Assembly (NCBI GenBank): GCA_016618085.1
Contig: JABLTG010000010.1
Location: 166,847-230,846 of the forward strand
From: Neovahlkampfia damariscottae
Lineage: Eukaryota > Heterolobosea > Selenaionea > Neovahlkampfiida > Neovahlkampfiidae
Length of the DNA stretch: 64,000 bases
Direction: 5' to 3'
How positions within the stretch are numbered: the first letter of the stretch is position 1; every line of letters begins with the position of its first letter. Both the position numbers and the translations under genes were made by a program. Below are positions 56,401 through 64,000 of the stretch, in pieces. The notes under the pieces were generated by a model, which had not been told where the DNA came from, ran no database searches, and worked only from the letters and a program-made list of their open reading frames with translations.

Positions 56401-57382
56401 CAACAAAAAAAAATTTTGGAAAGAAAAAAATTAGTGAAGAATGAAAAATTAGATAAAGAAGATATTGATCCTTTGATATCAATGTTTAAATTGAAATCTT
56501 TTCAATATTTAACATTTGAACAAAAATTATTCTACAAGAATAAATTCCAAGAAATTTACAATAAAAAAATGGAAAATTGGAAACAGGGGGTTAATAAGAA
56601 ACAATTATTGACAATATCACCGAATATTTTGAAAAAACATTTTCAAACAATGAAGAATTTGCCAAAGATAAAAAATGAAAAAAATGAAAATTTCACACCT
56701 AATTGGTCATTAAATGAATGGAAAAAATATCTAAATAATGAAAGAAATATTAATAATTCACTTCATAAATCATTATTTCCTGAAAAACCTTGGGATGGAG
56801 ATTTTCACACATTGCAAGTATTCCATTTTTTCTATTTTTAATTTTTAGATGTTGTATCTCTCTTTACAACTAGAAAGAAGTCATTTACCACAATACACAA
56901 GATCTGCATTGGAAATAAACGATGGCGAAGGATTTCTTCTCAGATCATTTTGGAGAGGAGTTTTTATGATGCCAGAATCTTTGTCAAACTTCATTTATGT
57001 TAGACCAAAACCTGAAGTGAAATTGATCAAAAAACAAGTTGAAGATGCAAAAGTTAAGAAGAAAAAAGAAAAAATTGATGCACCAAAAGTTGAACCACCA
57101 CCAAAAATATTCGTTCCACCTCCAAAGAGAATGGATTCTGGCAAACAGATTCCACCTCCAGCTGCTGCTCCTATAAAACCGATTGAAATCCCACCAATGC
57201 CAAAGATTCAAATTCCAGATGAAATAACTCCTCGTGCTCAAAGTAGAAGTCAAACACAAGCTCCAACGGCACCACCTAGAATACCTGATCGTACAAGAAG
57301 AACACACACAGGAGTAGATTATGAATCTGATCTTTGGAAAGCCTTGCAGAAAAGATTGTTTGGTAACTCTAATATTAATTGA
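53495..57382 (+). CDS. large charged protein of unknown function, with a 9-nt microexon
   Basis: Exons 53495..53884, 53917..53925 (9 nt), 53968..55997, 56031..56817, 56849..57382 (introns 31-42 nt); 1249 residues. The microexon is my preferred reading; leaving the second T-rich block in, or skipping the 9 nt, would also keep frame. The protein is Glu/Lys-rich with long predicted coiled coils. More conserved-looking spots are GRRVYPRHLLIDNFHEGESF, a helical domain near residues 210-300 (WIRFRNFLRNLI, GVLGYGETLLLDSF) and a C-terminal domain (LERSHLPQYTRSALEIND, FWRGVFMMPESLSNFIYVRP), followed by a Pro-rich tail. No signal peptide, membrane helix or known domain recognised; an organellar or cytoskeletal scaffold is a guess. 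Confidence 0.65.
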
Positions 57383-57467
57383 TCATGGAACAAAATTGTA
57401 AAAAAAATAAAAAAATTGATTACATAAAAGAAAATTGTTTTCATTTTTACCTTCAACAAGAGAAATG

Positions 57468-57476
57468 ATTGGCTAA
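57468..57476. promoter_or_regulatory. CCAAT-type start-proximal box
   Basis: ATTGGCTAA, 5 nt before ATG 57482 (7 nt from the ATTGGCT core). It supports 57482 as the start of the OGFr/PARG-like gene although the next splice is unclear. Confidence 0.5.
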
Positions 57477-57481
57477 ACAAC

Positions 57482-59807
57482 ATGTTGGAAGAATTTTTTG
57501 CAGCATTCAGTTCTGATCCAACAAAACTTTCCATTCCTTTGGAAATAATGGAAAAAATAAAAGAGTATCAAAACAAAAGACTAAATCAAAAACAGTAATA
57601 AGTCAGAATTCACTGTTGAAAATATACACATCCAGATTGAAAAATACATCAACAAAAAGTAATAAAAAAAAAAAGGACTCAACCCTTCTTTAATTTAAGA
57701 TTAAGAATTGGTTTTGATGACAAAATTAATTTTTTATCAAACTTCATTATTTCTTATGACAATTTAAAGAATTTGGAAAATTGGTTTTTTTTTATAGACA
57801 TTGAATTGAACATGGATTCAATATTTAATGATTTAATTTATTCAAAAATTTCTTTTGAAGTTCAAGAACAGATAGAGTGTGAAAAAAATGAAAAAATAAT
57901 TCAAAGAGTAAAAGAGATTATTGAAGAAATAAAAAAATCAAAAGAAGAAATATTTAAGATACCTTTATCTATGTTAACTGTTACTATACCTGAAGATGAT
58001 ATTGAACATATCAATAACGTTTTATTTTATCAAGGAAAATTGAAAGCTCAACCAATAGATAAATTAGGTCTAACAATTGATGAAATTCATGAAAATTGGT
58101 TTGGTGATTATGAAAAATTGGAAGAGAACCATGATTATATCCAATGGTTATTTCCTAATCGTGAGGGAGGAATGAATTTAGATGCACAACCATTAAGTAA
58201 ACATGAAGCTCAATTGTTTAAAGAATCTGATGATATGAAACAAAAAGTTGTAAAGTCATATGAAATGATGTAAAATTATGTTAGTACTCAACTTTTAATG
58301 AAGGCTTGATTTTTATGGAATGAAACTTGATGATGAATCAACAGGAAAAATTTCGAGAAATGAAAAAAATTATAAGGAAAGATATGATTTTTTGGACAAA
58401 TCTGAACACAATTATTTAAGAATATCAAGAATTTTAAGATTTCTTGGAATCATACAATTGGAGAATTTCAAAATTGAATTTTTGAGATTTTTGATCACAG
58501 AAACCCTATCAAATTTATTAATCACAAATTGTGTACCAAGTTTGATTCAATATTGGTTACCGACCGTAATTCATGAAGAAGACCTTGAAGACCTTGAAAC
58601 TTTGATTTTCCAAAAAACCAAAAGAAAAGTAGACAGAAAACAATTTTTTGTTGAAGAAAAAAGTTGGTCATTTAATTTCCAAAAAAAAAAAGAAACTCCT
58701 GAGATGATCAAACAAAGAAATGAAATGAAAAGAAAAAACGCAAAAGAAAAAGCAAATGAAATGAAAAAGAAAAAAAAGATTGAAAATATTTTGAAATCAA
58801 ATGAAAAATTTAAAAAATCATATGAAGAATCCTTGATATGTAGAAAAGAATTTAATTCTCAAGAATTATTAATCAATCACCCACCTATCTTCTACTCAAA
58901 GAACAAACAATTTCTATTCAATTTAGTTTCGGAAAGTAAATTTGAAGGTATTTTAGATTTCTCTAGATACAAGGAAATGAAATTCCCTGAAAAATTGGAA
59001 TTCAACCAAATTGATGTCCGATATATCTCTGATTTTTATAATTACAACAATTTGACATCAAATGATAATGAAATGAATTGGTGGGTTAATTTTGCAGATG
59101 AATATTTATTCTGTGGATATTCACTTGAATTATTTGCTCAAGATGAAATTATGGTTGCAGAACATCCAATTTTATCATGTTTAAAGGAATCTTTGGATTA
59201 TTTGAGTTACAAAAATGTAAGATATTCACCATATACAAGTCAAACAAAGAATCAAAAATTTGCAACACCGATTTTAATTCAAAATGTTGAAAGAAAACTT
59301 GAATTTAATACGAGTCCAACTGAAGATAACAAGAATGGAATATATGGAAATCACTTCAAAAACTCTAGTTTTGAACAAATCAAAAAAGTAACAACAATAA
59401 TTGAACCATCTACATATTCGAATATTGTTTCAATAGAAGCACCTAGACCATCAAAAGGGATCTACACAAAACAACAAATTACATATGCGCTTGGGGCTTC
59501 TTATACTGGATTCTACAGCGCCAAATTAGAAACTTATATACTTGGAAAGGAATCAATTGTAATTCACACTGGAGATTGGGGAACAGGAGCATTTGGTGGA
59601 AATAAAATACTAATGTATGTAATTCAAATTTTATCAGCTCAATTGGTTGGTATCAATTATTTAGTTTTTCATTCAAAATCTTCATTGGACAATCTTGAAA
59701 ATGCCAAAAAAATTGTTGAACAATTGAAATACAATTCTACAATCGACGAATTAGTAGAAAATTTAGAAAAGATGAAATTTGAATGGGGTGAATCAGATGG
59801 AAACTAA
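57482..59807 (+). CDS. OGFr domain fused to a PARG-like domain
   Basis: First exon 57482..57595 (MLEEFFAAFSSDP...), then an unresolved stretch 57596..57800 with one or two introns, a clear exon to 58269, a 34-nt intron (58270..58303) and a last exon 58304..59807. One in-frame option removes 57596..57675. The spliced middle reads as an opioid-growth-factor-receptor (OGFr) domain: NNVLFYQGKLKAQPID, IHENWFGDYEKLEENHDYIQWLFPN, MNLDAQPL, SYEMMLDFYG, HNYLRISRILRFLG. The C-terminal 270 residues resemble poly(ADP-ribose) glycohydrolase: WWVNFADEY, AQDEIMVAEHP (where PARG has QEE; the second, catalytic Glu is kept) and HTGDWGTGAFGGN (PARG: TGNWGCGAFGGD). The PARG GGG loop is replaced by FCGYSLEL. Possible role: ADP-ribose removal or binding. 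Confidence 0.75.
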
Positions 59808-59825
59808 TATTAAAATAACTTAATT

Positions 59826-61304
59826 TTATTTCATTTCATACCCATATTCTTCTTTCCAAATTTCTTTGATTTTTTTGTGACCTTCTTGATCAATTTTTTC
59901 AGGCCATGGTTTATGTTCGATGAAATAACCAATTTTTTCTTTACAAAAAGAAATATAATTCAATGGTAAAGCCATATGAGAATGCCAAAATAGATCAATA
60001 GAATAACTTGGATGATACATTTTTTCTGATGATTGTTCGATTGGATATTTTGCAATCAAACCCATGAATTTTTCGTATTCGTTAACAGTTCCTTCTATAG
60101 ATGTATGAAATTCATATTTTGCTTGTTCATAATTTTTGATCCATTTTCTATCTCTCTGTAAATCATCCAATGAAATGGAAAAGGGATTTTTCCAATTTGG
60201 ATCCATTTTTTCATTCATATTTTTATCTTTCAATCCAACAATAGTGTCTTTCTTCACCTCTCTGGTTGAATCTATTTCGGAATACTTTGGCATCACATCA
60301 TCAATTAATCCATATTCAGTTTTATAGGTTTGCTTCCAAAGTTTTGATGTTTGATCTGCAGCATCATGATACAAATAAAAAGTTTTTTCAGTGAACATTG
60401 TTGTTTCTCTATCAATAATATTTCCATATATTTTCATACAATCTTTTTGATAAATCAATGGTCTTAATAAATGACTAATCCAAACTAATTCAATATCAAA
60501 AGTTGGGATTAATAGAATATTAGGATATTTTGATTTCAAATTCATAAACTTTTCATATCTAATCAAAGATAAAGCCAAAAAGTCAGTGGATTTTCCTTCA
60601 TGTTGTGAAAATTGAAATTCAAGTTCCAAAATATGTTTGACTGTTTGTTCGATCTTTGTTTTGTCCATAATTGATATTTTAACTGTTGAAATTTTTGGTT
60701 GTATGAACTCACTTATTGGTGCAATTGGAGGATCATATTGAAACATGTGATATCCAATTCCACATGGTGGTGGTGGCATTGGTGGTGGTAAACTACGTTT
60801 GTAATCATCCAAGAATTTTCTTTCTTGTACTTTTCTTTTATTTGATAATAAGTAGCATTCAAGCCATGATTTATCTTTCAATGGTATCAATTGAGTTTCT
60901 TCCAAAAAAAGATTCTTCCAATAAAAATCATTTTCAATAATTTTTTTTAAATCTTTTGAAATTAAACGAGCATCTAATTTTTCTACAAGTGATAAATATT
61001 CAACCACTCCTTCCCATAAATCCAATGGGAAATTGTTACAAATTTCGTGGACAGTTTTTCTATCATAATATATAAAAGTGCTAAATGGATTTGGTTTGAT
61101 ATTTTGGTCATAAATATTTGGAGAATCTTTTGGTTTTAGATTTCTGTATGGTTGTGGTGGTGATGGAATTTTCACTTTTGGTTGTGAGAGGTTGTTTTTA
61201 GTATCTGTCATAATTGTTTCAGTTTTAGTGACTTTGTTTTTGTTTTTTTTGTGGATCACTACTTCATCAACATCTTCTTTTTTTATTTTGCTTCCAAATA
61301 CCAT
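59826..61304 (-). CDS. F-box protein with DUF1399 (GRDP-like) repeats
   Basis: Single exon, 492 residues. Residues about 88-140 form an F-box-like region (NFPLDLWEGVVEYLSLVEKLDARLIS, then DFYWKNLFLE), which would link the protein to SKP1-cullin ligases. A short Pro-rich loop (SLPPPMPPPPCG) follows. From about 215 to the end are two units of the DUF1399/glycine-rich-domain-protein fold: LIRYEKFMNLKSKYP with IPTFDIELVWISHLLRPLIYQKDC, and NEYEKFMGLIAKYP with HPSYSIDLFWHSHMALPLNY, each closed by a W-x-x-E/T-Y-G-like motif. GRDP proteins act in plant stress and development. The gene ends 16 nt from the OGFr/PARG-like stop. CCAATCAAA ends directly at the ATG. Confidence 0.78.
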   Translation of the reverse strand: MVFGSKIKKEDVDEVVIHKKNKNKVTKTETIMTDTKNNLSQPKVKIPSPPQPYRNLKPKDSPNIYDQNIKPNPFSTFIYYDRKTVHEICNNFPLDLWEGVVEYLSLVEKLDARLISKDLKKIIENDFYWKNLFLEETQLIPLKDKSWLECYLLSNKRKVQERKFLDDYKRSLPPPMPPPPCGIGYHMFQYDPPIAPISEFIQPKISTVKISIMDKTKIEQTVKHILELEFQFSQHEGKSTDFLALSLIRYEKFMNLKSKYPNILLIPTFDIELVWISHLLRPLIYQKDCMKIYGNIIDRETTMFTEKTFYLYHDAADQTSKLWKQTYKTEYGLIDDVMPKYSEIDSTREVKKDTIVGLKDKNMNEKMDPNWKNPFSISLDDLQRDRKWIKNYEQAKYEFHTSIEGTVNEYEKFMGLIAKYPIEQSSEKMYHPSYSIDLFWHSHMALPLNYISFCKEKIGYFIEHKPWPEKIDQEGHKKIKEIWKEEYGYEMK

Positions 61305-61308
61305 TTTG

Positions 61309-61316
61309 ATTGGATG
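61309..61316. promoter_or_regulatory. CCAAT box 4 nt from an ATG
   Basis: ATTGGATG on the plus strand; on the gene strand CCAAT then TCAAA runs straight into ATG 61304. A second pentamer (GGCCAATT) lies at 61322-61329. The remaining intergenic sequence to 61496 shows nothing further. Confidence 0.5.
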
Positions 61317-61496
61317 TTAGTTGGCCAATTTTGAATAGAAAAACCTGTTGAAAAAATTGAACCACTAAAACTTGATGCAATATCACCTGGAGAAACTATT
61401 CAATTGCCTTTTGTAAATAGAAAAAAAGAAATAGTTTATTTATTTTTATTGAGAAATCGACAAAACTGGAATTTTTGATGAAAAGATTTATAGTGA

Positions 61497-62130
61497 TCAT
61501 AATTTTTCGATTGAATATTGAAGAGCAATTATTTCATCTTCCAAATCCATTGATTCAATCTCAAGTGAATAAGTTCCTGCTCCAGGTGGAGGGGTTGGAC
61601 AATAAGAGGTTCTTCTTGGAATTACTTTGATATATTTCTGTGTTATAGATTTGTATATTGTATTTTTGAGAGTATCCATGAGATCATTGCAAATACAATG
61701 TCTTGTATCATCAGGACAAAGCGATCTATTTTGAAGAAAATTTAAGTATCAAAAAAAACTCCTACTTCAAATAATTCTCTTGCTCTTCTGTAGCCATGAA
61801 TTCATACCTCAATATTTTACAATTGATGTCACATTCATAAGTACATCCCATTGACAACATTTTCTTTTCTGCTTTGAAAGGTGTAGCGATCATTTTTGGG
61901 TTTGGAATTACTAATTTTGAATTTTTTCTATTTTTTTTTGATCGAAGTGAATTTAAAACCTAAAGTGGTTGAGCCCTTTGATGTTTTTCTGGAAACAGCT
62001 GGTTGTGATAACTCGACTGTTAAAGATTTGCATGTTCCTAATCAGGACTAGTTCCATCCGTTTGGCGAGAAGGTGTGGAAAAAACTGTGAGCAACAAAAC
62101 CAAGCAAATCACTGCAAAAAGTCGAATCAT
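61497..62130 (-). CDS. small secreted cysteine-containing protein (four exons)
   Basis: Model on the minus strand: 62049..62130, 61960..62016, 61766..61910, 61497..61725 (introns 32, 49, 40 nt); 170 residues. It starts 6 nt after a CCAAT box and codes for a strong signal peptide (MIRLFAVICLVLLLTVFS). After a short Ser/Thr linker comes a Cys cluster (MGCTYECDINCK, LCPDDTRHCICND), then a helix and an acidic C-terminus. All four exons join in frame. The 49-nt intron is the longest in the window; if it is not removed, the first two exons alone would encode a 56-residue peptide and a separate 118-residue protein would start at 61893. No family recognised. Confidence 0.45.
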
Positions 62131-62136
62131 CGTTTG

Positions 62137-62159
62137 ATTGGTAAGTGATTGACCAATCA
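62137..62159. promoter_or_regulatory. paired inverted CCAAT boxes
   Basis: ATTGGTAAG (62137) and TTGACCAATCA (62149) face each other over 6 nt, 6 nt before ATG 62130 of the small secreted protein. The interval 62160-62300 has no evident further feature. Confidence 0.45.
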
Positions 62160-62300
62160 GGTTATTGTATCTTTCCTCATCCAATGCCTGATCACACTCT
62201 CAAATACATTGAATAATAATAATTGATCCTAAAATCCATGAATAATATATATCTAGAAGAATAAAATGGTCTGTCAAAATGTATGAACATTTAATAATTT

Positions 62301-63437
62301 TTAGAAACATTTTCTGTGGACCATACATGGACCCAATTCATCATATTCTTCTTTTGAAATACACATTTGCTGAAATGTTGAAAGTGAAGCAAACATTGAT
62401 CCTCCAATCCATGATGAATATTCTCTTTCAGTTGGAGCAATAACTTTAATTTTCGTTGATGGTGCCAATTCCACAATTTCCTTTTCCAATCTTTCCGAAA
62501 TACCTTTAAACATAGTATTTCCACCGGATAATACAATATTAAATAGATCACCTCTAATTTCCGAATCACATTTTTTTATTGAGTTTAATATGCTTTCATG
62601 GATACCATCACAATTCAACCCCAAAAGATTTGGTTGAAACAAAGCTTCTGGACATCTAAACCTTTCATTTTCAATGGTTATAGGACCTTCATCTTTATAC
62701 TTAATGAAATACCCATCTGGAAGTTTGAATTGTTGTTCAAAATCTTTCGTTTCTTTCATCATTTCTCTATCAAAATCAAGAGCAACATAACATACACTGT
62801 GTTTAATATTTGGTGTGATATCATATCCACCATTTGTTCCAGAAAATTTGACACAAAATCCTCTTTCAACTAACATTTTCAACAAGTATTCATTTAACTC
62901 TCTTCCGCCAAAATTCGTCCTTTCAATCGCATGTTGTACAGCATGTCCTTCATAAATTGGAACTGAATGTGTTACGATACCTGAATCTAAAACAACACCT
63001 GTTGAAATACCCACAGAAAATAATGAAAGAGCTGATTGAGCGCCAAGATACAGAGCAGGTGTCAAAAATGTTTCAAACATCATTTGGGTTGTAGTTTCTC
63101 TATTTTTTGTTGGATTAAGAGATGATTCTGTCAATAGAACAGGATATTCTTCTGGAGTTGCTTTTAATACATTTTTGAAAGAATAAAACCACAATTTTTC
63201 CATGTCATCCCAGTTATGAATTGTACCATGTTCAATTGGAAAATTTAAAGTCAGTAACCCTCTTTTGGTAATTGCTTCCTCACCAATATAAGCATCTCTG
63301 TCACACATTTCACTGAGGTTCCGTTTTGGTCTTCCGACAATTGTTTTAAAAACATTTTTAGGTTTAGTATCTCCAGCAAAACCAACTTTGGTGGAATCAG
63401 AACCATTGTCTAATACTAAAACTCTTGCTTCACTCAT
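62301..63437 (-). CDS. divergent actin / actin-related protein
   Basis: Single exon, 378 residues from ATG 63437 (the frame is open 31 codons upstream, past the promoter box, so that part is excluded). Actin landmarks are all present: phosphate-1 [45 protein letters not shown], phosphate-2 [17 protein letters not shown], adenosine motif [20 protein letters not shown] and C-terminal [16 protein letters not shown]. There are no ARP-type insertions, so it is an actin paralogue rather than ARP2/3. Differences from conventional actin are many (IVTHSVP for [19 protein letters not shown] for TEAPLNPKANRE), suggesting a fast-evolving or specialised actin. It is probably able to bind ATP. Promoter ATTGGCAG lies 25-32 nt upstream. 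Confidence 0.9.
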   Translation of the reverse strand: MSEARVLVLDNGSDSTKVGFAGDTKPKNVFKTIVGRPKRNLSEMCDRDAYIGEEAITKRGLLTLNFPIEHGTIHNWDDMEKLWFYSFKNVLKATPEEYPVLLTESSLNPTKNRETTTQMMFETFLTPALYLGAQSALSLFSVGISTGVVLDSGIVTHSVPIYEGHAVQHAIERTNFGGRELNEYLLKMLVERGFCVKFSGTNGGYDITPNIKHSVCYVALDFDREMMKETKDFEQQFKLPDGYFIKYKDEGPITIENERFRCPEALFQPNLLGLNCDGIHESILNSIKKCDSEIRGDLFNIVLSGGNTMFKGISERLEKEIVELAPSTKIKVIAPTEREYSSWIGGSMFASLSTFQQMCISKEEYDELGPCMVHRKCF

Positions 63438-63613
63438 CTCTATTTTTGTGTGAAAAAACTGATTGGCAGTGAGAAGTCTATTTTTAATTTCAATCAAAAA
63501 GAGGTATTGTTCAATAAGACTCTTGGACAATTCATCATGTTATTATAATAAACTTCAGTTTTCAACTTGAAGTGTGGTGTTTTAGATAAACAAGTCGTGC
63601 TTTCAAATTTAAT

Positions 63614-63731
63614 ATCACTTGTTGGACAACAAGGAGTGTTATTCACAACAAGTATGTAATTAGGCAACAAGTGATGTTTTTAAACAATAGATGCTGTTAC
63701 TCACAACAAGTGATTTATTTCACAAAAAGTT
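63614..63731. repeat. degenerate CAACAAGTGAT short repeats
   Basis: Copies: ATCACTTGTTGG (63614, inverted), ACAACAAGG (63626), TTCACAACAAGTATG (about 63643), GGCAACAAGTGATG (63663), CTCACAACAAGTGATTT (about 63700) and TCACAAAAAGTTG (about 63720). Spacing is irregular (18-40 nt). They may be protein-binding sites between two divergent genes. Confidence 0.5.
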
Positions 63732-63824
63732 GCTCGTCTTGAAAAACATTGAGAATATTTCTAAAAAAAATTACTCAATTTGCCATTGCCTTTCACAAAG
63801 AAAATGAGTAATATAATCGGACAG

Positions 63825-63843
63825 TTGGTCAATTCTTGACCAA
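63825..63843. promoter_or_regulatory. perfect palindrome TTGGTCAA-TTC-TTGACCAA
   Basis: Two copies of the promoter element in inverted orientation with a 3-nt spacer, about 95 nt before ATG 63938. It extends weakly (CAG...CTG, 63822-63853). Interpreted as a strong or dimer-binding promoter site. Confidence 0.55.
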
Positions 63844-63937
63844 TGAAAAAACTGCTTTACTTTTCCCTCTACACTCCAAATTGAACAACCAACATCTAAA
63901 AAAAAAATTACATAAGTTTTCAGAGAAAAGATATTTA

Positions 63938-64000
63938 ATGGAGCGTTTTTTGGAATATAACAAAAAAACTCAAAATCTAGAATGGACTTTGGATGTGAAT
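63938..64000 (+). CDS. start of a gene running off the window
   Basis: ATG 63938 opens a frame that stays open for 21 codons to the window end (MERFLEYNKKTQNLEWTLDV...). It lies downstream of the palindromic CCAAT element in the expected orientation. Too short to identify. Confidence 0.45.
   Translation, partial: MERFLEYNKKTQNLEWTLDVN

Larger units (their letters stand above)
63438..63937. other. 500-nt divergent intergenic region with repeats
   Basis: Between the actin-like gene (minus) and a gene starting at 63938 (plus). It contains the actin promoter ATTGGCAG (63462), a cluster of ACAACAAG-type short repeats (63614-63731) and a perfect inverted repeat of the promoter motif (63825-63843). 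No reading frame of note. Confidence 0.4.

Noticed and set aside
61951-62050. Plus-strand frame with a protein-like reading
   Set aside because: No start codon, promoter or splice site links it to an upstream exon; the minus-strand model explains the locus better. Kept only as a finding about overlap.
1-64000. Search for transposons, CRISPR arrays, rRNA, tRNA, integrases and defence islands
   Set aside because: None seen by eye on either strand; no terminal inverted repeats with target duplications, no regularly spaced repeats and no recognisable transposase or reverse transcriptase frames.

Overview
This is a stretch of nuclear DNA from an A+T-rich, gene-dense unicellular eukaryote. The evidence for a eukaryote is direct: the reading frames of conserved proteins (a HECT E3 ligase, a protein kinase, a mitochondrial carrier, an ATG11/FIP200-type protein) only become continuous after removing GT...AG introns. 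I resolved 56 introns, nearly all 27-44 nt long. Stops are standard (TAA mostly, also TAG and TGA), so a ciliate with a reassigned code is unlikely. The mix of giant EGF/TIG receptors, small introns and bacterial-type metabolic enzymes would fit a free-living amoeboflagellate or excavate-like protist (heterolobosean or anaeramoebid), but that placement is a guess.

Layout. 1-16 kb: end of a PPR-like gene; a TRIP12/UPL3-type HECT ubiquitin ligase; two small unknown genes sharing a promoter; a TIP30-like NAD(P)-binding protein; a secreted Cys-rich protein; a secreted Xaa-His dipeptidase; a bacterial-type dCTP deaminase; a small secreted basic Cys-rich protein; a large CPBP (CAAX-protease-like) membrane protein; and a secreted beta-helix protein. 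16-25 kb: a C2/beta-propeller tandem protein, a kinase-kelch-zinc-finger protein, a TFIIB-like protein without zinc ribbon, an AIG1-like GTPase and an ACC-synthase-like aminotransferase. 24.7-41.2 kb: one giant receptor gene (5463 aa) with about 22 EGF repeats, LRR, TIG/IPT repeats, a Cys-rich region, a multi-pass membrane block and a coiled-coil tail. 41-64 kb: an EF-hand mitochondrial carrier, an ankyrin protein, an ATG11/FIP200 homologue, an RRM/NCOA5-like protein, a GOST/TMEM181-like membrane protein, a possible structured RNA, a pirin, a 1249-aa unknown protein, an OGFr domain joined to a PARG-like domain, an F-box/DUF1399 protein, a small secreted Cys protein, a divergent actin and the start of a further gene.

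Shared features. Almost every gene has a CCAAT pentamer (either orientation, usually as ATTGGTCAA/TTGACCAAT or ATTGGTTAA) within about 75 nt of its start codon, sometimes only 3-12 nt away. This looks like the core promoter element of the organism. Several adjacent divergent genes share one such region. Intergenic distances are mostly 20-400 nt. There is no sign of operons, CRISPR, transposons, rRNA or tRNA genes. Several enzymes (dCTP deaminase, dipeptidase, pirin) look bacterial in family but two of them carry spliceosomal introns, so they are established nuclear genes rather than contamination.
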